DNA from: Escherichia coli | GTDB taxonomy: Bacteria; Pseudomonadota; Gammaproteobacteria; Enterobacterales; Enterobacteriaceae | Assembly: GCF_036503815.1 (NCBI RefSeq) | Contig: NZ_AP027764.1 | Span: forward strand, 3,658,001-3,722,000 | Length of the DNA stretch: 64,000 nucleotides | Direction of reading: 5' to 3' | In this document: piece after piece, positions 33,986 through 44,813 of the stretch | Numbering within the stretch: position 1 is the first letter of the stretch | Layout: the number at the start of each line of letters is the position of its first letter | The notes under the pieces: model-generated | What the model saw: the letters and a program-made list of their open reading frames with translations, nothing else | What the model was told of the DNA's origin: nothing | The model's database searches: none | Program-made: the position numbers and the translations under genes

Positions 33986-34008
33986 CCCCATCGTCTGCGA
34001 TGATGGGG
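33986..34008 (+). terminator. Hairpin after yajO
   Basis: CCCCATC and GATGGGG pair around a nine-base loop, about 33 bases past the yajO stop codon. No T run follows, so it may stabilise the 3' end rather than terminate. Confidence 0.4.
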
Positions 34009-34182
34009 ACAACGTACCTCCCATCATCTTCTGTAACCATAATCCACCTCTGCAAGAGAAATTCTTGGTGAATGAGTTTGCAGCTATTCATCATCTTCAT
34101 CCCTTTGAGCGATTTTTGATAGTTTCTCCAGGTAATATCCCCTAAAACTGTCTTATTTAGTCAATGTAAGAGGATTACAATC

Positions 34183-35706
34183 ATGATGAAAACCATTTCC
34201 AGCCAACCTATCCGGTTTTCTGATGTACCGGTTGAAGATTTAATAAAATCAACGAAAAGAGATTACAATAAAAATTTTATTGAAAAACTATGGGACATAA
34301 TTTGTGATTTTTTTCTATACACTGATAAACAAAAGGCATTTAAATCAATTAATAAATACATGAATACATTAAGTATTGGAAATGAACGTATAGAACCGGA
34401 TCCCAACTTTAATATAGATGCAAACTCAGATTTAGACTCATATTTAAATCTGGATTTTAATCTCCTCTCGCCCAAACAGAGGCAGACCACGCTTTGTTGT
34501 TTCTGGAAGAAAATAGCCTCTACATTTCCAGAGCCATACAACACTACGTTCAAGCATGAGATTATATTTTCTGATAACCAAAATAGTTTGGTAGTCACTG
34601 GAACTATCTCTGTTATGAACGAGGTAGTAAATATGTATTCTATCAAATTAGATAAGGATAATAATGGAGTTGTCGATTTCAGCGGCCTATATTTAGGACA
34701 CAGTAATATTTCCAATATGAATATGGAAAACTGTATCTTCTCCAATGTCAACTTCGAACATACTTATTTTGATGACGTCAATTTTACAAAGGCGAATTGT
34801 ACAAAAGCTAATTTTAACAGTTGTAGATTTATGAAATGCGATCTAACAAATATGAATTGCACTGGCGCAATTCTTGATAATGCGGTGATATATGGTAAAG
34901 AACCTGAGATGCAATATCCAGAAGGAGATCAAATAATACAAAGGATAACTTATCAAAAAACACATGGGAATGAAACGAAAGGGATGATTCTAACTAACTG
35001 CTCCTGTGTTAAAACCACTTTCAATTGGGCAGATTTATCAGAAAGTGATTGCCAAAAGGTGGACTTTAGCGAGGCTAATCTTTCAAACACTATTCTTCCT
35101 GACATCGTCAGGATGAAAGGCACGAAACTTTACCGTACCGACCTTTTTAACCCAATATTAAAAAAAGAAGCAGAATCAACAGAAGAAAAAGACATTAGCC
35201 CATTAGCAAAAATTATTCTTGACTATATTGAATCAGATAAAAACCCTGAATCATTAAACTTTGAAGAAAAATCAACAGTTATTAAAATAAAACAAGATGT
35301 CGATAATTTTATTTTCTACAATAAGCATTTAAAGGAAATATTCAATCGCGCAATGAATCTTCAAGGAAAAATAAGCAGGAAAAAGTATAATGAATTTTTT
35401 AAATATATACAAGCACAAGCCAAACAAGATTTCAAAGACCAGTATAAACTAACAAAAAATGATTATTTAAAGAAAATACCTTTAACTGCACAATTAATTG
35501 CAAAATACAAAATGGATGATCAATTGGACCAACTTTTGGTTACCCGTGAAATTCAAGATGAAATAAAATCAAAGATTCAAGACAAAATAGATGAACTTTC
35601 TAAAAATTTATTCAACACTATGACCGAAACCATTGAGAATAATTTTGATGATATTTTTCGTCAACAGTCAGAGAATATGAGCAATTATTATGAGTTCGTC
35701 GACTGA
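34183..35706 (+). CDS. Pentapeptide-repeat protein, candidate type III effector (EspY/EspX-like)
   Basis: The 507-residue protein has no signal peptide or membrane segment. Near the N-terminus, WDIICDFF (residues 37-44) fits the W(E/D)KIxxFF translocation signature of Salmonella SPI-2 effectors and the WEx5F signature of E. coli EspY proteins. Residues about 165-232 are pentapeptide repeats (VDFSGLYLGHSNISNMNMEN, then DDVNFTKANCTKANF), with a second block about 268-325. The rest is helical and charged. The gene is strikingly AT-rich against its neighbours and lies between core genes yajO and pgpA, signs of transfer. EspY3 of O157 is a possible match from memory; secretion is inferred. Confidence 0.6.
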   Translation: MMKTISSQPIRFSDVPVEDLIKSTKRDYNKNFIEKLWDIICDFFLYTDKQKAFKSINKYMNTLSIGNERIEPDPNFNIDANSDLDSYLNLDFNLLSPKQRQTTLCCFWKKIASTFPEPYNTTFKHEIIFSDNQNSLVVTGTISVMNEVVNMYSIKLDKDNNGVVDFSGLYLGHSNISNMNMENCIFSNVNFEHTYFDDVNFTKANCTKANFNSCRFMKCDLTNMNCTGAILDNAVIYGKEPEMQYPEGDQIIQRITYQKTHGNETKGMILTNCSCVKTTFNWADLSESDCQKVDFSEANLSNTILPDIVRMKGTKLYRTDLFNPILKKEAESTEEKDISPLAKIILDYIESDKNPESLNFEEKSTVIKIKQDVDNFIFYNKHLKEIFNRAMNLQGKISRKKYNEFFKYIQAQAKQDFKDQYKLTKNDYLKKIPLTAQLIAKYKMDDQLDQLLVTREIQDEIKSKIQDKIDELSKNLFNTMTETIENNFDDIFRQQSENMSNYYEFVD

Positions 35707-35798
35707 CGATATTTCAGTGTCATTGAATTATGAGTGACAAAGATACACCTTGAAATATCGCCGCATAGTATATTCGGTGATGTCGGGTTTTACTTTAA

Positions 35799-35824
35799 CA
35801 GAGTGCCCCCAAATTGGGGCTCTG
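35799..35824 (+). terminator. Possible terminator after the pentapeptide-repeat gene
   Basis: CAGA-GCCCC and GGGGC-TCTG pair with a two-base bulge around a short loop, about 95 bases past the stop codon. The following TTCATTTAT is only moderately T-rich. Confidence 0.4.
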
Positions 35825-35882
35825 TTCATTTATAAATCAAACCGGGTGGTCTGGAATCGACTACACCACCCGGTCAATGGCA

Positions 35883-36398
35883 TCAAAGAATACCCAGCGG
35901 CCAATGATGACCGATAAAGTACAGGATGCCAGCGGAGATCACCCCGGCGACAATATCATCTATCATGATCCCCATGCCGCCATGTACATTGCGGTCAAAC
36001 CAGCGGATCGGCCACGGTTTCCACATATCCAGGATACGGAAAATCACAAACCCGGCGGCGACCCACTGCCAGTCATTGGTCGGCAGCGCCATGAGCGTGA
36101 TCCACATACCAATAAATTCGTCCCAGACAATGCTGCCGTGATCGTGCACGCCCATGTCTTTCGCCGTTTGATGACAAAGATAGACGCCGATACAGATCCC
36201 CAGCATCACCACCAGCGAATAGAGCTGCCAGGGCAAAAAGGTCATCAGATACCAGAACGGAATCGCCGCCAGCGATCCCATCGTGCCAGGAACGATTGGG
36301 CTTAATCCACTTCCGAATCCGACAGCAAGCAGATGCCACGGATTACTCATCTTCAGGCGACTTTTCGCGACATCTTTATGGCGTGGCAAAATGGTCAT
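35883..36398 (-). CDS. pgpA: Phosphatidylglycerophosphatase A
   Basis: PgpA dephosphorylates phosphatidylglycerol phosphate in the inner membrane to give phosphatidylglycerol. The 171-residue protein starts MTILPRHKDVAKSRLK. It has several hydrophobic segments and the conserved metal-site pattern GSIVWDEFIGMW plus FDRNVHGGMGIMIDDIVAG. It overlaps the end of thiL by 23 bases and is the last gene of the nrdR-ribD-ribH-nusB-thiL-pgpA series. Confidence 0.95.
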   Translation of the reverse strand: MTILPRHKDVAKSRLKMSNPWHLLAVGFGSGLSPIVPGTMGSLAAIPFWYLMTFLPWQLYSLVVMLGICIGVYLCHQTAKDMGVHDHGSIVWDEFIGMWITLMALPTNDWQWVAAGFVIFRILDMWKPWPIRWFDRNVHGGMGIMIDDIVAGVISAGILYFIGHHWPLGIL

Positions 36399-37353
36399 AT
36401 CCTTTCCAGTCAAATGTGACAGGTTCGCCGTCACGAATAAAACAAAGCCCTTCGATATCGGCAGTCATTTGCCCGATACAGGTAAACGGTACGCCCAGAT
36501 GTCCGAGAGCCACATCCAGCGCGCCACGGTTAAGCTCTGGCACAGTGAAACATAACTCGTAATCTTCACCGCCAGAGAGCGCCCAACGTAGCGCCTGTTC
36601 TGGTTCAACATGGCGAGAAAGCGCATCAGAAAACGGTAGCAATGCCAGGTCAATTCGTGCGCCGCAGTCGCTGGCTTTCACGATATGCCCGAGATCGGAA
36701 ATCAGACCGTCAGAGAGATCGATGGCTGAATTTGCCAGATCGCGCAGCGCCTGCCCCTGTAAAATACGCGGCGACGGACGGAGATGACGTTTGATTAAGT
36801 AGTCCGCATCTTTAGCATCGGCAACCTGCAAACGATTTTGCAAAATCGCCAGCCCGGCGGCGCTATCGCCCGGTGTCCCGGTCACATAAATCCAGTCCCC
36901 CGGTTTCGCACCAGAACGCGTTAAGGCTCGCCCCATCGGGACAAAACCGTGGATACCCAACGTCATCGCTAGCGGTCCACGTGTGGTATCGCCGCCAATA
37001 AGTTGCATATCGTAATAATTGAGAAGATCAAACAAACTGTCGCTGAAGGACTCAAGCCACGCTTCATCGACGTCCGGTAAGGTTAATGCCAGCGTCAGCC
37101 AGGCCGGATCGGCCCCCATCGCTGCCAGATCGCTTAGGTTCACCGCCAGTGCTTTATACGCCAGATCCGCAGGATCGATATCAGGGAGGAAATGGTTGCC
37201 CGCCACCAGCGTATCAGTGCTGATCGCCAGGGTCTGTTTCTCGGGGATATTGAGAAGTGCGCAATCGTCGCCAATGCCCAGTTCGACATCAAGACGAGAA
37301 CTTCTTACACGGTCAAAATAACGGGCAATCAGGGAGAACTCGCCACATGCCAT
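36376..37353 (-). CDS. thiL: Thiamine-monophosphate kinase
   Basis: ThiL phosphorylates thiamine monophosphate to the active cofactor thiamine diphosphate. The 325-residue protein is of the PurM-like ATP-binding family. It starts MACGEFSLIARYF, with conserved GIGDDCALL (residues about 26-34), STDTLVAGNHF, VNLSDLAAMGADPAW and GGDTTRGPLAMT; the C-terminal domain has IDLSDGLISDLGH. It is separated from nusB by 77 bases containing a terminator-like hairpin, and overlaps pgpA. Confidence 0.97.
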   Translation of the reverse strand: MACGEFSLIARYFDRVRSSRLDVELGIGDDCALLNIPEKQTLAISTDTLVAGNHFLPDIDPADLAYKALAVNLSDLAAMGADPAWLTLALTLPDVDEAWLESFSDSLFDLLNYYDMQLIGGDTTRGPLAMTLGIHGFVPMGRALTRSGAKPGDWIYVTGTPGDSAAGLAILQNRLQVADAKDADYLIKRHLRPSPRILQGQALRDLANSAIDLSDGLISDLGHIVKASDCGARIDLALLPFSDALSRHVEPEQALRWALSGGEDYELCFTVPELNRGALDVALGHLGVPFTCIGQMTADIEGLCFIRDGEPVTFDWKGYDHFATP

Positions 37354-37374
37354 ACGTTATGCCTCAGCAGGTAA

Positions 37375-37425
37375 AAAAGAAAAGGCCGGCGATCGCGGAA
37401 CGGTCTTCCGTGAATCTACCGGCCT
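37375..37425 (-). terminator. Intra-cluster terminator or attenuator between nusB and thiL
   Basis: On the minus strand AGGCCGG and CCGGCCT form the outer stem and CGGAA/TTCCG an inner one, followed by TTTTCTTTTTT. It lies just after the nusB stop codon. It should reduce transcription into thiL-pgpA. Confidence 0.7.
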
Positions 37426-37430
37426 GGATA

Positions 37431-37850
37431 TCACTTTTTGTTAGGGCGAATCACAGGTGCTGCTTTATCGAGTACGCCGTTGACGAACTTATGGCTGTCT
37501 TCTGCGCCGAACGATTTCGCCAGTTCGATCGCTTCGTTAATGGCCACTTTGTATGGCACATCGCTACGTTTAGACAGCTCGTACAGCGCAATGCGCAGTA
37601 CTGCTTTTTCTACCTGGCCCAGTTCTTCCAGCAGACGGGACAGGTACGGCTTCATCAGTCCGTCGAGGTATGCGGTGTTAGTCGCCACCCCGGCCAGCAG
37701 CTCACGGAAGTACAGGACGTCAACGTCTTTTACATCCTGTTCAGCCAGGAACTGGTATTCAACATCAGCGATGTCGTTCTGGGACAACTGCCAGGAGTAG
37801 AGCGCCTGGACGGCACACTCACGAGCGCGGCGACGAGCAGCAGGTTTCAC
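37431..37850 (-). CDS. nusB: Transcription antitermination factor NusB
   Basis: NusB binds BoxA RNA together with ribosomal protein S10 and supports antitermination of rRNA operons. The 139-residue all-helical protein starts [20 protein letters not shown], the arginine-rich RNA-binding N-terminus. It ends [16 protein letters not shown], as in E. coli. It follows ribH by 19 bases on the same strand. Confidence 0.98.
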
Positions 37851-37869
37851 GGATTTCCCCTTACTAATT

Positions 37870-38340
37870 TCAGGCCTTGATGGCTTTCAATACATTAATC
37901 ATTTCAAGCGCGGTCAGTGCAGCTTCTGCACCTTTGTTGCCAGCTTTGGTGCCAGCACGTTCGATCGCTTGTTCAATGCTTTCAGTGGTCAGAACCCCAA
38001 AAGCAACCGGAATTTCGCTGTCCTGGGCAACATGCGCCAGGCCGTTGCTTGCACCACCAGCGACATATTCAAAGTGGGCGGTGCCACCACGAATAACTGT
38101 ACCCAGCGCAATCACCGCATCGTATTTACCGGTTTTAGCCAGTGCACCCGCCGCCAGCGGCAGCTCATAGGCACCAGGCACCCAAACAACGGTAATGTTT
38201 TCATCTTTTACCTGACCGATACGTTTCAGTGCGTCAATTGCACCTTCCAGCAGGCTGTCATTGATAAAGTTGTTGAAACGCGCAATGGTGATGGCGACGC
38301 GAGCGTCCGGGGTAGCAACGTTAGCTTCAATAATGTTCAT
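37870..38340 (-). CDS. ribH: 6,7-dimethyl-8-ribityllumazine synthase
   Basis: RibH (also called RibE in E. coli) joins the ribityl-aminouracil and dihydroxybutanone phosphate to make lumazine, the penultimate riboflavin step, as a 60-subunit shell. The 156-residue protein starts [20 protein letters not shown] at 38340; the frame upstream is not coding. Motifs: [32 protein letters not shown] with the catalytic histidine, and [10 protein letters not shown]. It follows ribD by 88 bases and precedes nusB. Confidence 0.97.
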
Positions 38341-38428
38341 TTTCTTCCTTCGGGTTCGAGTATGGCCCCGCAGGGGGGCGGATTTTAGCATAATATTTCG
38401 TGCGCTGCTTCCCTTTCGAGCCGGGAGA

Positions 38429-39532
38429 TCATGCACCCACTAAATGCAGGCAAACATCCGGGCCTACATGACGTATCTCTTTGAATTTAAATTGGGGGGC
38501 GTCAGCTAATTTCTCAAGCCCTGGCAGCGTGCATAATCCACGGGCGTCGCTGCCTAATAGTTTAGGTGCGATATAGACAATCAGCTCATCGACTAAACCC
38601 GCCTGTAGCAATGCGCCAGCGAGCGTTGGCCCAGCTTCCACCCAGATGCTATTAATCTGCTGTTTACCCAGTTGCATCATCAATACAACCAGATCCAGAT
38701 GACCTTTATGCTCTGGAATCAGCAAGGTTCGCACCGTTTCCGGCCACTCGCGAGAATCTTCCTGCGTACGCGCGAACCAGGTTTCGCCAGACTGTTGCAC
38801 AATACGGTGTTCCGGCGTCACGCGATTTTGGCTATCAATCACAATACGTACTGGCTGGCGGAGATTTTGTTGCGGATAGAGCGCCTGAGTTTGTTCATCC
38901 AGTTCAGACCAACGCACCGTTAAGGCTGGATCGTCCGCCATGACTGTTGCGCTGCTGGTTAAAATGGCATGACTTTGCGCACGCAGACGTTGTACATCGC
39001 GTCGCGCCTGAGGAGACGTGATCCACTGGCTCTCACCGCTCGCCATCGCTGTGCGGCCATCTAGCGACGCGCCAAGTTTTAACTGGATATAAGGAAAGCC
39101 GGTGCGCATGCGCTTGAGAAAGCCTTTATTCAATTGCTCGGCTTCACTCATCATCAGGCCGTGGCTGACCTCAATGCCAGCCTGTTGCAAACGATAAAGT
39201 CCACGCCCAGCGACCTGCGGGTTAGGATCCTGCATCGCGGCAACCACGCGCGTGACACCCGCAGCAATCAACGCATCGCAACATGGCGGCGTACGACCAT
39301 GATGACTACAAGGTTCGAGTGTGACATACGCCGTGGCACCTTTGGCTTTTTCGCCAGCCATGCGCAACGCGTGTACCTCGGCATGCGGTTCACCCGCTCG
39401 CTGATGGTAACCTTCACCGACGATTTCGCCATCTTTTACAATGACGCACCCGACATTCGGGTTGGGATGAGTGGTAAAACGTCCTCGTTGCGCCAGCTTT
39501 AGCGCCCGCGCCATGTAATACTCGTCCTGCAC
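38429..39532 (-). CDS. ribD: Bifunctional riboflavin deaminase/reductase RibD
   Basis: RibD deaminates and then reduces the pyrimidine intermediate of riboflavin synthesis. The 367-residue protein has an N-terminal cytidine-deaminase-like zinc domain (PHAEVHAL near residue 50, then [17 protein letters not shown] near 73-89). The C-terminal NADPH-dependent reductase domain begins near 147 ([29 protein letters not shown]). It lies three bases after nrdR, and ribH follows. Confidence 0.97.
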
Positions 39533-39535
39533 GGC

Positions 39536-40021
<486 letters not shown>

Positions 40022-40135
40022 TTACCCTGAACTGACGATACAACAAAGGCGCAACGCTTTTGAGATAAAGGATCGATGCTTTCACTGCTTTTACCCTCTA
40101 CCATTAGGCAAATTGCGACGAGAAAGGGACGACCT

Positions 40136-40675
40136 ATGAATACTAACGTTTTTCGACTGCTCCTGCTGGGAAGCCTGTTCAGCCTTAGCGCCTGTGTGCA
40201 GCAAAGCGAAGTGCGGCAGATGAAACACAGCGTCAGCACACTGAACCAGGAGATGACGCAACTCAATAAAGAAACGGTCAAAATCACTCAGCAAAACAGG
40301 CTGAATGCAAAATCCAGCAGTGGGGTTTACCTTCTGCCTGGAGCGAAAACACCAGCAAGACTGGAAAGCCAGATCGGTACTTTACGTATGTCGCTGGTGA
40401 ATATTACGCCTGATACAGATGGCACCACCCTGACGCTACGTATTCAGGGCGAGTCGAATGATCCCTTGCCCGCATTCAGCGGAACTATTGAATATGGGCA
40501 AATTCAGGGAACAATAGACAACTTTCAGGAAATCAATGTGCAGAATCAATTGATTAACGCCCCTGCCAGCGTCCTCGCCCCCAGCGAAGTTGATATTCCG
40601 TTACAGTTAAAGGGCATTTCTGTGGATCAGTTAGGCTTTGTACGTATCCACGACATTCAACCTGTTATGCAGTAA
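40136..40675 (+). CDS. yajI: Putative lipoprotein YajI
   Basis: The 179-residue protein starts MNTNVFRLLLLGSLFSLSAC, a lipoprotein signal with lipobox LSAC. The mature part contains a short coiled-coil (QQSEVRQMKHSVSTLNQEMTQLNKE style heptads, residues about 22-55) and a C-terminal beta-rich domain (DUF3251). Its function is unknown. The frame is open 20 codons upstream, but the signal peptide fixes the start. It lies divergent from nrdR, with its own hairpin terminator. Confidence 0.92.
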   Translation: MNTNVFRLLLLGSLFSLSACVQQSEVRQMKHSVSTLNQEMTQLNKETVKITQQNRLNAKSSSGVYLLPGAKTPARLESQIGTLRMSLVNITPDTDGTTLTLRIQGESNDPLPAFSGTIEYGQIQGTIDNFQEINVQNQLINAPASVLAPSEVDIPLQLKGISVDQLGFVRIHDIQPVMQ

Positions 40676-40680
40676 ACGTA

Positions 40681-40708
40681 TTGCGGGGCGATTTTGTGCG
40701 TCCCGCAA
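40681..40708 (+). terminator. Terminator of yajI
   Basis: TTGCGGGGCG and CGTCCCGCAA pair with a G-U near the loop, followed by CATCTTTTCC. It lies right after the yajI stop codon. Confidence 0.65.
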
Positions 40709-40847
40709 CATCTTTTCCCGTCATTTTGTTACTCTGCTTACATCACCCAGATTGATAGTAAAAGTTTGCAACAAGGGTGAAAGTCAGTACAATCCCCGCC
40801 CGAATGTGTGTAAACGTGAACGCAATCGATTACGTAAATGATAGAAC

Positions 40848-40889
40848 TGTGAAACGAAACATATTTTTGTGAGCAATGATTTTTATAAT
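40848..40889 (+). promoter_or_regulatory. tsx promoter with CRP site
   Basis: TATAAT (40884-40889) is an exact -10; no good -35 precedes it. A CRP half-site, TGTGA-N6-ACATA (40848-40863), is centred about 40 bases before the implied start, the class II position. tsx is known to be controlled by CRP-cAMP with CytR and DeoR, in keeping with an activator-dependent promoter. Confidence 0.6.
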
Positions 40890-40973
40890 AGGCTCCTCTG
40901 TATACGAAATATTTAGAAACGCAATTTGCGCCTTTTTCACTCCCGCAAGGGATTTTCAAACAGTGGCATACAT

Positions 40974-41858
40974 ATGAAAAAAACATTACTGGCAGCCGGT
41001 GCGGTACTGGCGCTCTCTTCGTCTTTTACTGTCAACGCAGCTGAAAACGACAAACCGCAGTATCTTTCCGACTGGTGGCACCAGAGCGTTAACGTTGTCG
41101 GAAGCTATCACACCCGTTTCGGACCGCAGATCCGCAACGATACCTACCTTGAGTACGAAGCATTCGCTAAAAAAGACTGGTTCGACTTCTATGGGTATGC
41201 GGATGCGCCGGTATTCTTCGGCGGTAACTCCGATGCAAAAGGTATCTGGAACCACGGTTCCCCGCTGTTTATGGAAATCGAACCACGTTTCTCCATCGAC
41301 AAGCTGACCAATACTGACCTTAGCTTTGGTCCGTTCAAAGAGTGGTACTTCGCGAACAACTACATTTACGACATGGGTCGTAATAAAGATGGTCGCCAGA
41401 GCACCTGGTACATGGGTCTGGGTACCGATATTGATACTGGCCTGCCGATGAGCCTGTCCATGAACGTGTATGCAAAATACCAGTGGCAGAACTATGGCGC
41501 AGCGAACGAAAACGAGTGGGACGGTTACCGTTTCAAAATTAAATACTTTGTGCCGATTACCGATCTGTGGGGTGGTCAGCTGAGCTACATCGGCTTCACC
41601 AACTTCGACTGGGGTTCCGATTTAGGGGATGACAGCGGTAACGCTATCAACGGTATTAAGACCCGTACCAATAACTCCATCGCTTCCAGCCATATTCTGG
41701 CTCTGAACTACGATCACTGGCACTACTCTGTCGTAGCTCGTTACTGGCACGACGGTGGTCAGTGGAACGACGATGCAGAACTGAACTTCGGCAACGGCAA
41801 CTTCAACGTTCGCTCTACCGGCTGGGGTGGTTACCTGGTAGTAGGTTACAACTTCTGA
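40974..41858 (+). CDS. tsx: Nucleoside-specific outer-membrane channel Tsx
   Basis: Tsx is a 12-stranded monomeric beta-barrel that admits nucleosides and serves as receptor for phage T6 and colicin K. The 294-residue precursor has a signal peptide [20 protein letters not shown] ending NAAENDKPQ. The mature chain is rich in aromatic residues and ends GYLVVGYNF, with a terminal phenylalanine for BAM recognition. The frame upstream of 40974 is not coding. The promoter region has a CRP site. Confidence 0.98.
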
Positions 41859-41864
41859 TGAATG

Positions 41865-41891
41865 AAATGCCGGATCTTGTATCCGGCATTT
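41865..41891 (+). terminator. Hairpin immediately after tsx
   Basis: AAATGCCGGAT and ATCCGGCATTT are perfect 11-bp arms around CTTGT, six bases past the tsx stop. The T run is short. A related hairpin with a long T run lies on the other side of the insertion element. Confidence 0.75.
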
Positions 41892-41920
41892 CAGATTGTT
41901 AACAACGTGCGCTTTGTTCA

Positions 41921-41955
<35 letters not shown>

Positions 41956-41985
41956 AAAAACACGTAAATTCAATACATTGCTGAG

Positions 41986-41994
41986 ATTACGTAG
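41986..41994 (-). other. Right half of the IS621 target site plus core dinucleotide
   Basis: Read on the minus strand this is CT-ACGTAAT, the right target half adjoining the core CT (41993-41994). Joined to ATCAGGC at 43275-43281 it restores the uninterrupted BIME sequence. Confidence 0.8.
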
Positions 41995-42007
41995 ATACTG
42001 TTATGGC

Positions 42008-42013
42008 CTGCAA
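42008..42013 (-). promoter_or_regulatory. -35 half of the junction promoter, in the IS621 right end
   Basis: On the minus strand this is TTGCAG. When the ends are joined in a circle it lies exactly 17 bases before TATTAT in the left end, completing a sigma70-type promoter. Confidence 0.7.
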
Positions 42014-42050
42014 GTTTTTTTCTACCCCGGTTTCCCAGATTGCAGGCATG

Positions 42051-43080
<1,030 letters not shown>

Positions 43081-43081
43081 C

Positions 43082-43300
<219 letters not shown>

Positions 43301-43328
43301 ATTTTGCGTTTGTCCTAAAGCTCAAACA

Positions 43329-43354
43329 ACGGATTTTGTATCCGTCATTTTTTT
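43329..43354 (+). terminator. Plus-strand terminator beyond IS621
   Basis: ACGGAT and ATCCGT pair around TTTGT, then CA and seven T residues. It is oriented for tsx transcripts, and before insertion it would have lain about 180 bases past tsx. Confidence 0.7.
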
Positions 43355-43355
43355 A

Positions 43356-43703
43356 TCACTTCTTCTTATTCATCATCGCTTTTAAATCAGCGAATGGGTT
43401 GTACTTCGCTTCACCGACATCTTTCTGCGCATCTTCCCCTGCGATAACGGTCGTACCATACTGATCTGCTTCGGTATATTTCGAATGCTCATGATCGTGG
43501 CAATAGAGACAAAGCAATTCCCAGTTACTGCCATCTTCCGGGTTATTGGTATGGTCGTGATCAATGTGGTGAACAGTAAGTTCACGCAGGTTGGAATAGA
43601 CAAACTCGCGGGAACAGCGACCGCAGACCCACGGATAGAGTTTTAACGCTTTTTCGCGATAGCCGCTTTCTAACCGCGCATAATTTTTTGGGATGATAGC
43701 CAT
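43356..43703 (-). CDS. yajD: HNH nuclease-family protein YajD
   Basis: The 115-residue protein has an HNH domain with a zinc knuckle: CGRCSREF (residues about 27-34), the HNH core LTVHHIDHDHTNNPEDGSNW, then LLCLYCHDHEHSKY. The predicted metal ligands and catalytic histidine are all present. The function in E. coli is unknown; a DNA nicking or cutting activity is expected from the family. It stands alone between the IS element and secF and is present in the ancestral E. coli order, so it is not part of the IS. Confidence 0.93.
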   Translation of the reverse strand: MAIIPKNYARLESGYREKALKLYPWVCGRCSREFVYSNLRELTVHHIDHDHTNNPEDGSNWELLCLYCHDHEHSKYTEADQYGTTVIAGEDAQKDVGEAKYNPFADLKAMMNKKK

Positions 43704-43780
43704 GAGAAGTTACCTGGATGAAATGTAGGGTTAGGCGCAGTTTCCCAAGATGCGAGGGTTTTCGCAATCACCTTACATCA

Positions 43781-43813
43781 AAAAAAATCCCGATCTTCTG
43801 ACCGGGATTTTCA
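43781..43813 (-). terminator. Terminator after secF
   Basis: On the minus strand AATCCCGGTC and GATCGGGATT pair around AGAA and eight T residues follow. It ends the queA-tgt-yajC-secD-secF operon. Confidence 0.9.
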
Positions 43814-43831
43814 ACATCAGCTGAAACTTGA

Positions 43832-44803
43832 TTAAGGCAGAATTGACGGCTGATCCGCCCCTTCTTTCTCCACTTTCTGCTGTAACATGTGTTCGCGCTT
43901 CATACCCAGTTTCAGAGCCAGCGCCGATGCTACGTAGATGGAAGATGCAGTACCGATGGAAACACCGATAAGCATGGTCAGCGAGAAGCCTTCCAATACC
44001 GGACCACCGAAGAGGTACAGCATCAGGATAACCATCAAGGTAGTACCGGATGTGATCAAGGTACGGTGCAGCGTCTGGGTCAAGGACACGTTAAAGATTT
44101 CGTAAGGCGTACCGCGACGGATCTTGCGGAAGTTTTCACGAATACGGTCCGATACCACGATACTGTCGTTAAGCGAGTAACCGATAACCGACATCAACGA
44201 TGCCACAATGGTCAGGTCAATCTCGATATGGAATAACGACAAAATACCCAGCGTAATGATAACGTCGTGCGCCAGCGCAATAACAACCCCTGCCGCCAGT
44301 CGCCACTCAAAGCGGAAACCTACGTACACGAGGATAGACAGCAGCGCCGCCATCAACGCCATCGCACCGGTTTGCGCAAGGTCTGCCCCCACGCTCGGAC
44401 CGACGAATTCAATACGCTTCACTGCCGCATTCTGATTGGTGGATTCGTTAATCACCTTCAGAACCTGGCTGCCCAGCACCTGACCGCCGGTTTCGCCTTC
44501 AGCAGGCGGCATGCGGACCATGATGTCGTGGCTGCTACCAAAGTTTTGCAGCATTGGCTCTTCAAAACCGGCTTTTTGCAATGCATCACGCATTACGTCA
44601 ATTTCAGCCGGTTTTTCGAGCGTAATTTCAATAACCGTACCACCGGTGAAATCCAATCCCCAGTTAAAGCCACGCACGCCCATAATAACGATAGCGGCGA
44701 TTAACAGCAGACCAGAGATGCCGAAAGCCCAGTAGTCCCAGCGCATAAAGTCATAGACTTTACGGCCGTGGTTTAGTTGTTCAACAGTATATTCCTGTGC
44801 CAC
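43832..44803 (-). CDS. secF: Protein translocase subunit SecF
   Basis: SecF works with SecD and YajC to drive late steps of Sec export using the proton gradient. The 323-residue protein begins at a GTG (44803), eight bases after GAGGAG, giving [20 protein letters not shown]; the open frame continues upstream but overlaps secD. It has six membrane segments, a periplasmic domain between the first two ([16 protein letters not shown]), and the RND motif [15 protein letters not shown]. The gap to secD is 10 bases. Confidence 0.97.
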
Positions 44804-44813
44804 ATCGCACTCC

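Noticed and set aside
34183..35706. Quinolone-resistance (Qnr-like) pentapeptide protein
   Set aside because: Repeats occupy only part of the chain and are irregular, and the N-terminal translocation-like motif and long helical C-terminus do not fit Qnr proteins.
43356..43703. YajD HNH protein as part of the IS621 element or a homing endonuclease
   Set aside because: It lies outside the IS boundary and belongs to the normal E. coli gene order beside secF.
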